DNA of 64,000 nucleotides from Kitasatospora cineracea (GCF_003751605.1 NZ_RJVJ01000001.1:2356001-2420000), one strand, 5' to 3'. Counted from the stretch's first letter, positions 17,148-26,454 are shown. The notes: generated by a model from the letters alone, not told the origin. A program made the numbers and translations.

Positions 17148-17191
17148 GGGCGGGGCCCCGGTGCGGGGGAAACGGCACCGGGGCCCCGCCC
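17148..17191. terminator. terminator between sigQ and uridine kinase
   Basis: A perfect 17-bp GC-rich stem (17148-17164 with 17175-17191) and 10-nt loop, in the intergenic space between convergent genes. Confidence 0.85.
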
Positions 17192-17216
17192 GTCGCGCTG
17201 TGCGGGCCGGGTGCGC

Positions 17217-17852
17217 TCAGACCAGTTCGGCGGGCAGCTGCCGGGCCACCGCGGCGATCCGGCGGCCCGCCTCCACGCCGGAGCAGGCGTAGGAGCCCAG
17301 TTCGACCTGCCGGGCCACGATGCCGCGCTCGGCCCGCATCAGGCGCAGGCCCCGGCGGACCAGGTAGGGGACCGACTTGCGGCCCTCCCGGACGTCCCGC
17401 CGGAAGCGCCGCCAGGCCGTCGTGGACGGCTTGTTGCGCAGGCACAGGGCGTCGCCGAGCAGGCCCTCGGCGGCGCAGCGGCGGACCAGTTCGGCGGCGA
17501 AGATGCCCTCGGCGACGAAGCCGGCCGCGCCGTCCAGCTCCAGCAGGTGGCTGCCGGCCCGGCCGTTGTCCGGGATCGAGTACACCGGGACCTCGGCCCG
17601 GCCCTCGAAGGCCAGGGTCCGGATCGCGGCCAGCGCCTGTTCCGCGTGCCAGGAGAGCGGGGAGTCCCAGTCCGTCCCGCCGTCGTCGGGCAGCTGCGGC
17701 AGGGACGGGTCGTCGCCGTCCTTGTAGAAGTCGTCCAGCTGCAGCACCGGGAGGCCGCTGCGCTCGGCCAGCGAGGACTTTCCCGACCCCGAGGGGCCCG
17801 ACAGCAGGATGACGCGGGATATCGGGCGGCGGTTCAGCGGGGTGTCACTCAC
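17217..17852 (-). CDS. uridine kinase-like P-loop kinase
   Basis: A 211-residue cytosolic kinase with P-loop GPSGSGKSS near residue 21, a Walker B-like LQLDDFYKDGDD near 38, and FVAEGIFAAE in the middle. The DDFY element is typical of uridine kinase/phosphoribulokinase-type enzymes, which phosphorylate uridine or cytidine with NTP. GTG 17852 is chosen; an upstream CAGACT could act as -10. It offers the salvage route for uridine released by cdd. Uridine kinase is the best fit, but another small-molecule kinase is not excluded. Confidence 0.82.
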   Translation of the reverse strand: MSDTPLNRRPISRVILLSGPSGSGKSSLAERSGLPVLQLDDFYKDGDDPSLPQLPDDGGTDWDSPLSWHAEQALAAIRTLAFEGRAEVPVYSIPDNGRAGSHLLELDGAAGFVAEGIFAAELVRRCAAEGLLGDALCLRNKPSTTAWRRFRRDVREGRKSVPYLVRRGLRLMRAERGIVARQVELGSYACSGVEAGRRIAAVARQLPAELV

Positions 17853-17938
17853 GGGAAACCAGTCTGAGGCATCACAGGGGCAGCTCGGAACCCGCCGGTC
17901 GGCCCCTCCTGCGGACGGGGCGGGTGCGCGGGCATGGG

Positions 17939-17978
17939 GACGGGCCCGCACCAGGGGGGGGAGAAGTGCGGGCCCGTC
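17939..17978. terminator. terminator downstream of the deoC operon
   Basis: A 13-bp perfect stem (17939-17951 with 17966-17978) and 14-nt loop, located about 70 nt beyond the stop of the last gene of the leftward deoC-aldehyde dehydrogenase operon. Confidence 0.75.
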
Positions 17979-18046
17979 ACGGCCGCCCGGGCCCCGGGGG
18001 GGGTAGGGCACTGAGGACGGCCGGTCTGCGGGGTCGGGCGGGTGGG

Positions 18047-18955
18047 CTAGATGCCCATCGGGTGCCAGACCGTCTTGGTCTCCAGGAAGGAGAGGAGCCG
18101 CCCGGTGCCGGGAGCGGCCGTCCAGTCCTCGGCGGACGGGTCGGCGGCCGGCCGGACCACTCGCTTCAATGTATCCGCCGCCGACGCCTCCAGCGCCGCC
18201 GCCGCGCCGGGCCCGTCCGGGTCGATCGCCCCGGCCAGGTCGAGCGCGTTGACGTCCTGGTGCGAGGCCAGCGTCGGGGCGAGGTCCGCGGTGCGGCCGG
18301 AGAGCAGGTTGACCACGCCGCCCGGCACGTCCGAGGTGGCCAGCACCTCGCCCAGCGACAGCGCGGGCAGCGGGGCCTGCTCGGCCGCCGCGACCACCAC
18401 GGTGTTGCCGGTGGCGATCGCCGGGGCGATCACCGAGACCAGGCCCAGCAGCGAGAAGCCGGTGCCGGCCCGCGGCGCCAGGACGCCGACCACGCCGGTC
18501 GGCTCCGGGGTGGACAGGTTGAAGAACGGCCCCGCCACCGGGTTGGCGCCGCCCGCGACCTGCGCGACCTTGTCGGTCCAGCCCGCGTACCAGATCCAGC
18601 GGTCGATCGCCGCGTCCACCAGCGCCGCCGCCTTCCTGGCGCCCACGCCCTCGGCCGCCGCCACCTCGGCGGCGAACTGCTCCCGGCGGCCCTGCAGCAT
18701 CTCGGCGACCCGGTACAGCACCTGGCCGCGGTTGTACGCGGTGGTGCCCGACCAGCCCTTCACCGCGGCGCGGGCCGCCAGCACGGCGTCCCGGGCGTCC
18801 TTGCGGGTGCCCAGCGGGGCGTTCGCCAGCCACTGGCCCTTGCTGTCGGTCACCTCGTACACCCGCCCGCTCTCCGAGCGCGGGAACTTCCCGCCGACGT
18901 ACAGCTTGTAGGTCTTGAAGACGTCGATCCGCTGTGCGGTTCCGGACTCAGACAT
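18047..18955 (-). CDS. aldehyde dehydrogenase-like pseudoenzyme lacking the catalytic domain
   Basis: A 302-residue protein alignable only with the NAD-binding half of aldehyde dehydrogenases (YKLYVGGKFPRSESGRVYEV, then PAIATGNTVVVAAAEQAPLPALSLGEVL). It contains no cysteine at all. The oxyanion-hole Asn motif PWNFP is replaced (APRAGTGFS), and the C-terminal catalytic and oligomerisation part is missing, though a Streptomyces-typical RLLSFLETKTVWHPMG tail closes it. It cannot be an active dehydrogenase on its own. Its ATG overlaps the stop of the full-length enzyme by 8 nt, so the two are co-translated and probably interact, reminiscent of the inactive second domain of ALDH16-type proteins. 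Confidence 0.85.
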   Translation of the reverse strand: MSESGTAQRIDVFKTYKLYVGGKFPRSESGRVYEVTDSKGQWLANAPLGTRKDARDAVLAARAAVKGWSGTTAYNRGQVLYRVAEMLQGRREQFAAEVAAAEGVGARKAAALVDAAIDRWIWYAGWTDKVAQVAGGANPVAGPFFNLSTPEPTGVVGVLAPRAGTGFSLLGLVSVIAPAIATGNTVVVAAAEQAPLPALSLGEVLATSDVPGGVVNLLSGRTADLAPTLASHQDVNALDLAGAIDPDGPGAAAALEASAADTLKRVVRPAADPSAEDWTAAPGTGRLLSFLETKTVWHPMGI

Positions 18956-20447
18956 CGAGGTACGCCTCCAGGCCGTGGCGACCGCCCTCGCGGCCGTAAC
19001 CGGACTCCTTGTACCCGCCGAACGGCGAGGTCGGGTCGAACTTGTTGAAGGTGTTCGCCCACACCACGCCCGCCCGGAGCCGGTTCGCCATCCACAGGAT
19101 GCGCGAGCCCTTCTCCGTCCAGATGCCCGCGGACAGGCCGTACGGGGTGTTGTTGGCCTTCTCCACCGCCTCGGCGGGGGTGCGGAAGGTCAGCACGGAC
19201 AGCACCGGGCCGAAGATCTCCTCGCGGGCGATCCGGTGCGCCTGCGAGACGCCGGTGAACAGGGTCGGGCGGAACCAGTAGCCCGCGCCCGGGAGTTCGC
19301 ACTCCGGGGCCCAGCGCTCGGCGCCCTCCTGCTCGCCCGCCGCGGCCAGCTCGGTGATCCGGGCCAGCTGCTCGGCCGAGTTGATCGCGCCGACGTCGGT
19401 GTTCTTGTCCAGCGGGTCGCCGACCCGCAGGGTGCCCATCCGGCGCTTGAGCGCGTCCAGCAGCTCGTCCTGCACCGACTCCTGCACCAGCAGGCGGCTG
19501 CCCGCGCAGCACACGTGGCCCTGGTTGAAGAAGATGCCGTTGACGATGCCCTCGACCGCCTGGTCCAGCGGCGCGTCGTCGAAGACGATGTTGGCGGCCT
19601 TGCCGCCGAGCTCCAGGCTCAGCTTCTTGCGGGTGCCCGCCAGCTGCTTGGCGATGGCCCGGCCGACCGGGGTCGAGCCGGTGAAGGCGACCTTGTTCAC
19701 GTCCGGGTGCGCGGTCAGCGCGGCGCCGGTGCGGCCGTCGCCGGTGACGATGTTCACCACGCCCTTCGGCAGGCCCGCCTGGCGGCAGATCTCGGCGAAG
19801 CGCAGCGCGGTCAGCGGGGTCGTCTCGGCGGGCTTCAGGACCACCGTGTTGCCGGTGGCCAGCGCCGGAGCGACCTTCCAGGCCAGCATCAGCAGCGGGA
19901 AGTTCCACGGGATGACCTGCGCGGCCACGCCCAGCGGGCGCGGGTTCGGGCCGTAGCCGGCGAAGTCGAGCTTGTCGGCCCAGCCCGCGTAGTAGAAGAA
20001 GTGCGCGGCGACCAGCGGCAGGTCGACGTCGCGGGTCTCCCGGATCGGCTTGCCGTTGTCGATCGACTCCAGGACGGCCAGCTCGCGCGAGCGCTCCTGG
20101 ATGATCCGGGCGATCCGGAACAGGTACTTGGCGCGCTCGCTGCCCGGCAGCGCCGACCAGTCGGCGAACGCCTTGCGGGCGGCCGCGACCGCGCGGTCCA
20201 CGTCCTCCCCGGTGCCCTGGGCGAACTCGGCGAGCACCTGCTCGGTGGCCGGGTTGACGGTCTTCAGCGCCTCCGAGCCGGAGGAGTCGACGAACTCGCC
20301 GCCGATGAAGTGGCCGTAGCCGGTGGCGATCTCACCGGCGGCGGCGGGGGACTCGGGGGCCGGGGCGTACTCGAACAGGCTCCCCTTGCGGACGGGCTGC
20401 TCGGTCCCGGTCCCGGTCCCGGTCTCGGTCTTCTTGGTCTTCGCCAT
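18948..20447 (-). CDS. aldehyde dehydrogenase (acetaldehyde disposal with DeoC)
   Basis: A 499-residue NAD(P)-dependent dehydrogenase with all catalytic elements: PWNFPLLML near residue 176, the Glu motif LSLELGGK near 275, the nucleophile in FFNQGHVCCAGSR near 310, and EEIFGPVLSV near 404. The first ~35 residues are low complexity, including a TGTGTGT stretch from a short GGTCCC repeat. It lies 5 bp downstream of deoC. DeoC releases acetaldehyde, so oxidation of acetaldehyde to acetate is the natural role. The assignment of the substrate comes from context. Confidence 0.92.
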   Translation of the reverse strand: MAKTKKTETGTGTGTEQPVRKGSLFEYAPAPESPAAAGEIATGYGHFIGGEFVDSSGSEALKTVNPATEQVLAEFAQGTGEDVDRAVAAARKAFADWSALPGSERAKYLFRIARIIQERSRELAVLESIDNGKPIRETRDVDLPLVAAHFFYYAGWADKLDFAGYGPNPRPLGVAAQVIPWNFPLLMLAWKVAPALATGNTVVLKPAETTPLTALRFAEICRQAGLPKGVVNIVTGDGRTGAALTAHPDVNKVAFTGSTPVGRAIAKQLAGTRKKLSLELGGKAANIVFDDAPLDQAVEGIVNGIFFNQGHVCCAGSRLLVQESVQDELLDALKRRMGTLRVGDPLDKNTDVGAINSAEQLARITELAAAGEQEGAERWAPECELPGAGYWFRPTLFTGVSQAHRIAREEIFGPVLSVLTFRTPAEAVEKANNTPYGLSAGIWTEKGSRILWMANRLRAGVVWANTFNKFDPTSPFGGYKESGYGREGGRHGLEAYLDV

Positions 20448-20452
20448 CGTCC

Positions 20453-21445
20453 TCAGTCCACCGTCACGTAGTCGGGACCGGAGTACCGGCCGGTGCTCAG
20501 CTTCTGGCGCTGCATCAGCAGGTCGTTCAGCAGGCTGGAGGCGCCGAACCGGAACCAGTGCGGGCTCAGCCAGTCGTCGCCCAGGGTCTCGTTCACCATC
20601 ACCAGGTACTTCATCGCGTCCTTGGTGGTGCGGATGCCGCCGGCCGGCTTCACGCCGATCTGCACGCCGGTCGCCGCGCGGAAGTCCCGCACCGCCTCCA
20701 GCATCAGCAGCGTCACCGGCGGGGTCGCGTTCACGGCGACCTTGCCGGTGGAGGTCTTGATGAAGTCCGCGCCGGCGATCATCGCCAGCCAGGACGCCCG
20801 GCGGACGTTGTCGTACGTCTGCAGCTCGCCGGTCTCGAAGATCACCTTGAGGTGGGCCGAGGTGCCGTCGGGGCGCTCGCAGGCCGCCTTGACGGCCCCG
20901 ATCGTCTCGAACACCTCCAGGTAGCGGCCGGAGAGGAACGCACCCCGGTCGATCACCATGTCGATCTCGTCGGCCCCGGCGGCGACCGCCTCCGCGGTGT
21001 CGGCCAGCTTGACCGGCAGGCCGGCCCGGCCGGAGGGGAACGCGGTGGCCACCGAGGCGACCTGGACGCCGCTGCCGCGCAGCGCCTCCTTCGCGGTCGC
21101 CACCATGTCCGGGTACACGCAGATCGCCGCGACCCGCGGGGTGGAGCGGTCCGACGGGTCGGGGCTGAGGCCCTTCGCGCACAGCGAGCGGACCTTGCCG
21201 ACCGTGTCCGCGCCCTCCAGCGTGGTCAGGTCGATCATCGAGATGGCGAGGTCGATGGCGAAGGCCTTGGCGGTGGTCTTGATCGACCGCGTGCCGAGGG
21301 TGGCCGCCCGCGACTCCAGACCGACCTGATCGACCCCGGGCAGGCCGTGCAGGAAACGGCGCAAGGTGGCCTCGGACGCCGCGACGTCCGCGAGACCGCC
21401 GCCCGCGGCGCCGGGGGCGTTGGCTGCAAGAGTGGACATAGTCAC
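20453..21445 (-). CDS. deoC: deoxyribose-phosphate aldolase
   Basis: A 330-residue cytosolic class I aldolase that cleaves 2-deoxyribose-5-phosphate to acetaldehyde and glyceraldehyde-3-phosphate. Motifs: VAAICVYPDMV, EIDMVIDRGAFLSG with the catalytic Asp, KVIFETGEL, and the Schiff-base Lys in DFIKTSTGK, followed by GVKPAGGIRT. It belongs to the longer (~320 residues) type with an N-terminal extension. I choose GTG 21445 rather than ATG 21439 because the -10 TATGCT (21457-21452) ends 6 nt before the GTG, the same spacing as at add. It leads the deoC-aldehyde dehydrogenase-pseudoenzyme operon. Confidence 0.94.
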   Translation of the reverse strand: MTMSTLAANAPGAAGGGLADVAASEATLRRFLHGLPGVDQVGLESRAATLGTRSIKTTAKAFAIDLAISMIDLTTLEGADTVGKVRSLCAKGLSPDPSDRSTPRVAAICVYPDMVATAKEALRGSGVQVASVATAFPSGRAGLPVKLADTAEAVAAGADEIDMVIDRGAFLSGRYLEVFETIGAVKAACERPDGTSAHLKVIFETGELQTYDNVRRASWLAMIAGADFIKTSTGKVAVNATPPVTLLMLEAVRDFRAATGVQIGVKPAGGIRTTKDAMKYLVMVNETLGDDWLSPHWFRFGASSLLNDLLMQRQKLSTGRYSGPDYVTVD

Positions 21446-21451
21446 CAGAGC

Positions 21452-21470
21452 AGCATATCTACGCGCGTAG
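21452..21470 (-). promoter_or_regulatory. deoC promoter with nucleoside-regulon operator (CTACGCGCGTAG 21459-21470)
   Basis: A perfect copy of the 12-bp palindrome, separated by one base from a -10 TATGCT (21457 down to 21452), which is 6 nt from the GTG of deoC. The add promoter uses the same -10 hexamer just downstream of the same operator. Confidence 0.65.
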
Positions 21471-21566
21471 GAAGCCGGTAGGGCGGGGCGGTTTCGAGTC
21501 CTGACCGAAATGTGCCCGCCCGCCGGGGCGGAGAGCGCCCGGCCCCGGGCCGGGGACAATGGCGGG

Positions 21567-22157
21567 ATGAGCGGCGGTACGAAGGCGCGGGGGCGGCGGC
21601 CCGGGGGCGAGGACACCCGGGGGGCGGTGCTGGCGGCGGCCCGGACGGAGTTCGCGGCGCGCGGCTACCAGAAGGCCAGCATGCGGGCGATCGCCCGGGC
21701 GGCGGGGGTGGACGCGGCGCTGCTGCACCACTACTTCGGCAGCAAGGACCGGCTGTTCATGGCGGCGCTGGAGTTCCCGCTCGACCCGCGCACGGTGGTG
21801 GAGAGCGTGTTCGCGGGCGACCCGGCGACGGTCGGCGAGCGGGTCGCGGGCTTCGTGCTGGGGCTGTGGGAGCAGCCGCCGGTGCGCGAGCGGCTGCTGG
21901 CGCTGGTGCGGACGGCCGCCGCCAGCGAGGAGGTCGCGGCGCTGATGCGCGACTTCATGGTGACCGAACTGGTCGCCCGGGTGGCCGGCCTGCTCGACCT
22001 GCCGGACCCGGAACTGCGGGTCGAACTGGTGATGTCGCAGGTCGTCGGCCTGGCGGTGGCCCGCTACGTGATCGCCGTCGAGCCGCTCGCCTCGGCACCC
22101 CCGGAGGCGCTGGCCCCACTGCTGGGCCGCACCGTCCAGGGGTACCTCACGGGCTGA
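21567..22157 (+). CDS. TetR-family transcriptional regulator
   Basis: A 196-residue regulator. Helix-turn-helix at about residues 18-62 (AVLAAARTEFAARGYQKASM, RAIARAAGVDAALLHHYFGSK) and a helical ligand-binding domain of the TetR_C class after it. ATG 21567 follows GACAAT (21555-21560) by 6 nt, which suggests a leaderless mRNA and fixes the start. It is divergent from deoC with a 121-bp gap and 7 bp from convergent metG. Whether it touches the deoC promoter is unknown; no second palindrome is evident. Confidence 0.88.
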   Translation: MSGGTKARGRRPGGEDTRGAVLAAARTEFAARGYQKASMRAIARAAGVDAALLHHYFGSKDRLFMAALEFPLDPRTVVESVFAGDPATVGERVAGFVLGLWEQPPVRERLLALVRTAAASEEVAALMRDFMVTELVARVAGLLDLPDPELRVELVMSQVVGLAVARYVIAVEPLASAPPEALAPLLGRTVQGYLTG

Positions 22158-22164
22158 GGGGACG

Positions 22165-23871
22165 TCAGGCGCCGCCGCCGAAGCGCTCGGTCCAGGCGGC
22201 CAGGTCCTCGTCGGTGATCTTGGCGAACAGCACCGGCGGGACGGTGAAGCCGGTGCCGGCCGGGACGAGCGACAGCTCCCGGGCCTCGTCGGCCGACACC
22301 CAGGTGCGGGTGTCGCCGTCCAGCGCGAAGGACTCCCGGATCGCCTTGGCCGCGGCCGGGATGAACGGCTCGGAGACCACCGAGTAGAGGTGGATCAGGT
22401 TGATCGCGGTGCGCAGGGTGCGCGCCGCCGCCTCCGGGTCGGTCTTGATCTCGGTCCACGGCGCGGTGACGTCGAGGTAGGAGTTGCCCGCCGACCACAG
22501 CGCGCGCAGCGCCTGGGCGGCCTTGCGGAAGTTCAGCGCGTCGAGCTGGGCCTCGTACTCGGCGAGCAGCTCGGCGATCTGGGTGCCGAGGGCGAGCTCC
22601 GCCTCGCCGTTCGCCGCGCCGGCCGGGACCTCGTCGCCGAAGCGCTTGCGGCTGAAGGAGAGCACCCGGTTGACGAAGTTGCCCAGGGTGTCGGCGAGGT
22701 CCTTGTTGACGGTCGCCGCGAACAGGTCCCAGGTGAAGCTGGAGTCGTCGGACTCCGGGGCGTTCGCCATCAGGTAGTAGCGCCAGTAGTCGGCCGGCAG
22801 CAGTTCGAGCGCGACGTCGGTGAAGATGCCGAGCTTCTGGCTGGTGGAGAACTTCCCGCCGTAGTACGTCAGCCAGTTGAACGCCTTGACGTAGTCGACT
22901 TTCTTCCACGGCTTGCGCGAGCCGAGGACGGTGGCCGGGAACATCACGGTGTGGAACGGGACGTTGTCCTTGGCCATGAACTCGGTGTACCGGACGGTGT
23001 CGTCCGCCTCGTACCACCAGGAGCGCCAGTCGCCGCCGGTGGCGTCCGCCCACTCCTTGGTGGCGCCGATGTACTCGATCGGGGCGTCGAACCAGACGTA
23101 GAACACCTTGCCCTCGGCGGCCAGTTCGGGCCAGGTGTCGGCCGGGACGGGGACGCCCCACTCCAGGTCGCGGGTGATCGCGCGGTCCTGCAGGCCCTCG
23201 GTCAGCCACTTGCGGGCGATCGAGGAGGCCAGCACCGGCCAGCTGTCGCCGTTGGCGGCGATCCAGGACTCGACCTCGTCGGTCAGCTTCGACTGGAGCA
23301 GGAACAGGTGCTTGGTCTCGCGGACCTCCAGCTCCGAGCTGCCGCTGATCGCCGAGCGCGGCTCCAGCAGGTCGGTCGGGTCGAGGACGCGGGTGCAGTT
23401 CTCGCACTGGTCGCCGCGGGCCTTGTCGTAGCCGCAGTGCGGGCAGGTGCCGACGATGTAGCGGTCCGGCAGGAAGCGGCCGTCCGCGATCGAGTAGACC
23501 TGGCGGATCGCCCGCTCCTCGATGAAGCCGTTGGCCTGCAGTTCGCGGGCGATCTCCTGGGTGATCTCCCGGTTCTGCGGGGAGGAGGAGCGGCCGAAGT
23601 AGTCGAAGGACAGCTGGAAGCCGTCGTAGATCGCCTTCTGCTGCTCGTGCGCCCGGGCGCAGAACTCGGCCACCGGCAGCCCGGCCTCCTGGGCGGCCAG
23701 CTCGGCGGGGGTGCCGTGCTCGTCGGTGGCGCAGATGTACAGCACCTCGTGGCCGCGCTGGCGCAGGTACCGGGAGTAGACGTCCGCCGGGAGCATCGAC
23801 CCGACCATGTTGCCCAGGTGCTTGATCCCGTTGATGTAGGGAAGCGCGCTGGTGATCAACTGCCGAGTCAT
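22165..23871 (-). CDS. metG: methionyl-tRNA synthetase
   Basis: A 568-residue class I synthetase charging tRNA-Met. The N-terminus [20 protein letters not shown] carries the HIGH-equivalent (HLGN), the zinc knuckle is [17 protein letters not shown] near residue 137, and the KMSKS loop appears as KFSTS near 341, normal for MetRS. An anticodon-binding helical domain follows. There is no C-terminal tRNA-binding appendix, as in many actinobacterial enzymes. The 252-bp region upstream, shared with the divergent ABC genes, shows no T-box. Confidence 0.96.
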   Translation of the reverse strand: MTRQLITSALPYINGIKHLGNMVGSMLPADVYSRYLRQRGHEVLYICATDEHGTPAELAAQEAGLPVAEFCARAHEQQKAIYDGFQLSFDYFGRSSSPQNREITQEIARELQANGFIEERAIRQVYSIADGRFLPDRYIVGTCPHCGYDKARGDQCENCTRVLDPTDLLEPRSAISGSSELEVRETKHLFLLQSKLTDEVESWIAANGDSWPVLASSIARKWLTEGLQDRAITRDLEWGVPVPADTWPELAAEGKVFYVWFDAPIEYIGATKEWADATGGDWRSWWYEADDTVRYTEFMAKDNVPFHTVMFPATVLGSRKPWKKVDYVKAFNWLTYYGGKFSTSQKLGIFTDVALELLPADYWRYYLMANAPESDDSSFTWDLFAATVNKDLADTLGNFVNRVLSFSRKRFGDEVPAGAANGEAELALGTQIAELLAEYEAQLDALNFRKAAQALRALWSAGNSYLDVTAPWTEIKTDPEAAARTLRTAINLIHLYSVVSEPFIPAAAKAIRESFALDGDTRTWVSADEARELSLVPAGTGFTVPPVLFAKITDEDLAAWTERFGGGA

Positions 23872-24123
23872 CTCTTGGATGCTCCCTGCTTCTCCGGCGG
23901 GCGCGCCGACGCGCCCGCGGGTGGGTGTCAGAGGACCGGTGCGGGGCCGTCAGAGCAACCGCCCGGCCGCCGCCAATCGTACCGAACCGGCCGGTCCCGG
24001 CCGGACCGGTTATCCGGGGGCTGTCAAGCGGGGGAGCGGACCGGGGGGCCGGGCGGCGGGACGGGCCGGGGCGGCGGTGCGCGGGCGCTTGACGCGGCCG
24101 GGGCGCGGCGAGAAACTCATCAC

Positions 24124-24873
24124 ATGATGAATTCTTCGGCGGGGCCGGCCGACGGCCCCGCGATCCGGATCGCCGGACTGGTCGTCCGCCGGGGCCCGGC
24201 CACCGTGCTGCCCGGCCTGGACCTGGAGGTCGGCCGGGGCAGCGTCACCGGCCTGCTGGGCCCCAGCGGCTGCGGCAAGACCACGCTGCTGCGCTGCGTC
24301 GTCGGCGTGCAGCGGACCGCCGCCGGGAGCGTCACCGTGCTCGGCCGGCCCGCCGGGGACGCCGCCCTGCGGGACCGGGTCGGGTACGTCACCCAGGCCC
24401 CCTCGGTCTACGGGGACCTCACCGTCGGCGAGAACCTCGACTACTTCGCCGCCGTCCTCGGCGCCCCGCCCGGCGCCGCCGCCCGGGCGATCGGCCAGGT
24501 CGGGCTGGACGCCCACCGCCGCACCCCCGTCGCCCGGCTCTCCGGCGGCCAGCGGGCCCGGGTCTCGCTCGCCGCCGCCCTGCTCGGACACCCCGAACTG
24601 CTGGTCCTGGACGAACCCACCGTCGGCCTCGACCCGGTGCTGCGGCAGGAGCTCTGGGAACTGTTCCGGCAGCTCGCCGCCGACGGCGCCACCCTGCTGG
24701 TCTCCAGCCACGTGATGGACGAGGCCACCCGCTGCGACCGGCTGCTGCTGATGCGCGAGGGCCGCCTGCTCGCCCACGACACCCCCGCCGCGCTGCTCGC
24801 CGCCACCGGCGCGGCCGACGTCGAGAGCGCCTTCCTCACCCTCGTGCGGACCGGACAGGAGGCCCACCGGTGA
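24124..24873 (+). CDS. ABC exporter ATP-binding protein
   Basis: A 249-residue ATPase with Walker A GPSGCGKTT near residue 47, signature LSGGQRARVSLA near 139, Walker B LLVLDEPTVGLD near 160 and switch His in SSHVMDEA. This is the DRR/NodI-like class that pairs with ABC-2 membrane proteins. Two adjacent ATGs (24124, 24127) are possible starts. Its TGA overlaps the GTG of the permease gene. The cargo (drug, lipid or other) cannot be told. Confidence 0.92.
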   Translation: MMNSSAGPADGPAIRIAGLVVRRGPATVLPGLDLEVGRGSVTGLLGPSGCGKTTLLRCVVGVQRTAAGSVTVLGRPAGDAALRDRVGYVTQAPSVYGDLTVGENLDYFAAVLGAPPGAAARAIGQVGLDAHRRTPVARLSGGQRARVSLAAALLGHPELLVLDEPTVGLDPVLRQELWELFRQLAADGATLLVSSHVMDEATRCDRLLLMREGRLLAHDTPAALLAATGAADVESAFLTLVRTGQEAHR

Positions 24874-25613
24874 ACGCCGCGACCCGCCGCACCCTCGCCA
24901 CCGCCCGCCGGGTGCTGGCCCAACTGCGGCACGACCCGCGCACCGTGGCGATGCTGCTGCTGGTGCCCTGCCTGCTGCTCGTCCTGCTCAAGTACATGTA
25001 CGACGGGCAGCCCCGCACCTTCGACCGGCTCGGCCCCGAACTGCTCGGCGTCTTCCCGCTGCTGGTGATGTTCCTGGTCACCTCGGTCGCCATGCTCCGC
25101 GAACGCACCGGCGGCACCCTGGAACGCCTGCTCACCATGCCGCTCGGCAAGCCCGACCTGCTGCTCGGCTACGCGCTCGCCTTCGGCGCCGTCGCCCTGG
25201 TCCAGGCCGCCCTCGCCTCCGCCCTGACCATCGGCGTGCTCGGCCTCGACGTGGCCGGGCCGACCTGGATGCTGTTCGCCGTCGCGGTCGCCGACGGGCT
25301 GCTCGGCATGGCGCTGGGCCTGCTGGTCTCGGCGTTCGCCGCCACCGAGTTCCAGGCCGTCCAGTTCCTGCCCGCCGTCCTGCTGCCCCAACTGCTGCTC
25401 TGCGGGCTGTTCGTGCCCCGCGCCGAGATGGCCCCCGTGCTGCGCTGGGCCTCCGACGTCCTGCCGCTCTCGTACGCCGTCGACGCGATGGGCCGGACCA
25501 CCGCGCAGGGCGGGGTGGGCGGCCGGGTCCTGGCCGACCTCGCCGTGGTGGCCGGGAGCGCCCTGCTCGCGCTCGCCCTCGGCGCCGCCACGCTGCGCCG
25601 CCGCACCGCCTGA
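24870..25613 (+). CDS. ABC-2 type exporter permease
   Basis: A 247-residue membrane protein with six hydrophobic segments and the ABC-2 arrangement: first helix at 22-40 (VAMLLLVPCLLLVLLKYM), conserved RERTGGTLERLLTMP near 78 on the cytoplasmic side, and a C-terminal helix. Start GTG 24870 overlaps the ATPase stop. With the preceding ATPase it makes a complete two-gene exporter. A UUCG-capped terminator follows. Confidence 0.92.
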   Translation: MNAATRRTLATARRVLAQLRHDPRTVAMLLLVPCLLLVLLKYMYDGQPRTFDRLGPELLGVFPLLVMFLVTSVAMLRERTGGTLERLLTMPLGKPDLLLGYALAFGAVALVQAALASALTIGVLGLDVAGPTWMLFAVAVADGLLGMALGLLVSAFAATEFQAVQFLPAVLLPQLLLCGLFVPRAEMAPVLRWASDVLPLSYAVDAMGRTTAQGGVGGRVLADLAVVAGSALLALALGAATLRRRTA

Positions 25614-25625
25614 CCGGGCGGCCCG

Positions 25626-25651
25626 CGGGACGGTCATTCGTGACCGTCCCG
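25626..25651. terminator. terminator after the ABC exporter operon
   Basis: An 11-bp perfect stem (25626-25636 with 25641-25651) capped by a TTCG tetraloop. Confidence 0.85.
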
Positions 25652-25702
25652 TGCCCGGGTCGCCATTGGGGACGGCCGCGGCCCTGGGGCAGAATCGACG
25701 GC

Positions 25703-26368
25703 ATGACCGAATCCGACCGGACACCCCACCAGGGTTCCGCCGCCGAGGAGCCCGTGTACGCCGACCGCGTCTACCGCTCCGTCCCCAGCGTCATCGCGGG
25801 CGCCATGATGCTCGCCGTCGCCGCCTGGCTGATCATCGACGCCGTCGTGTCCGGCACCGGAGCCACCCCGTGGGTCGCCCTCGCCGCCGCACCCGTCTTC
25901 GCCTTCCCGGTGATCGCCTACACCCTGCGGCCCGTGGTGCGCGCCAACGACCGGCGGCTGGTCGTCCGCAACCCGCTGCGCACGATCGTCGCGCCCTGGG
26001 GGAAGGTCGAGCAGCTCAAGGCGGGGTACTCGGTCGAGCTCTTCGCGGACGGCCGCAAGTTCCAGGTCTGGGCGATCCCGGTCTCGATCCGCCAGCGCAA
26101 GAAGGCCACCCGCCGGGCCACCCGGGCCGCGGCCGAGGGCGACCCGAACCTCCCGGCCCGGCCGGCCCGGAAGACCCCCCGCCCGGACCAGCTCGACCCG
26201 ACCCGGGCCTGGTCCGACGCCGTGGTCACCGCCCTCCAGGAGCAGGCCGAGCGCAACGCCCACAAGCCCTCCGCGGCCGGCGAGCTGCAGGCCACCTGGT
26301 GCTGGTGGATCATCGCCCCGACCCTGGCGGGCCTGGTCGCGCTGGTCTCGGTGATCGCGGCGACCTGA
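25703..26368 (+). CDS. bacterial PH-domain membrane protein
   Basis: A 221-residue protein with two adjacent hydrophobic helices at about residues 32-72, then a bacterial PH-like fold (LRPVVRANDRRLVVRNPLRT, WGKVEQLKAGYSVELF, AIPVSIRQRK), a basic linker and a final helix (CWWIIAPTLAGLVALVSV). Proteins of this type are common in actinobacteria and their role is undefined. ATG 25703 follows CAGAAT (25690-25695) by 7 nt, so a leaderless transcript is likely. Confidence 0.85.
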   Translation: MTESDRTPHQGSAAEEPVYADRVYRSVPSVIAGAMMLAVAAWLIIDAVVSGTGATPWVALAAAPVFAFPVIAYTLRPVVRANDRRLVVRNPLRTIVAPWGKVEQLKAGYSVELFADGRKFQVWAIPVSIRQRKKATRRATRAAAEGDPNLPARPARKTPRPDQLDPTRAWSDAVVTALQEQAERNAHKPSAAGELQATWCWWIIAPTLAGLVALVSVIAAT

Positions 26369-26383
26369 CCGGTCCGACCGGGC

Positions 26384-26446
26384 GGGTCGACCTGACCGGG
26401 CGGGTCGATCGGGCCGGCCGGGTCGATCGGGTCGATCGGGCGGGGC
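26384..26446. repeat. short degenerate GC repeat (CGGGTCGATCGGG-type units)
   Basis: About four imperfect copies of CGGGTCGA/CGGGTCGATCGGG between convergent genes. It probably arose by slippage; it also offers several weak inverted repeats that could terminate transcription. Confidence 0.6.
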
Positions 26447-26454
26447 CGGGCCGC

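Noticed and set aside
23872..24123. Possible T-box or other riboswitch upstream of metG
   Set aside because: No specifier loop, T-box sequence or conserved aptamer pattern; only GC-rich CCGG repeats are visible.
24010..24867. Leftward 285-codon frame over the ABC ATPase
   Set aside because: Antisense shadow; the rightward frame has Walker A, signature and Walker B motifs.
26384..26446. Functional tandem-repeat locus
   Set aside because: Short, degenerate, intergenic between convergent genes; simple slippage explains it.
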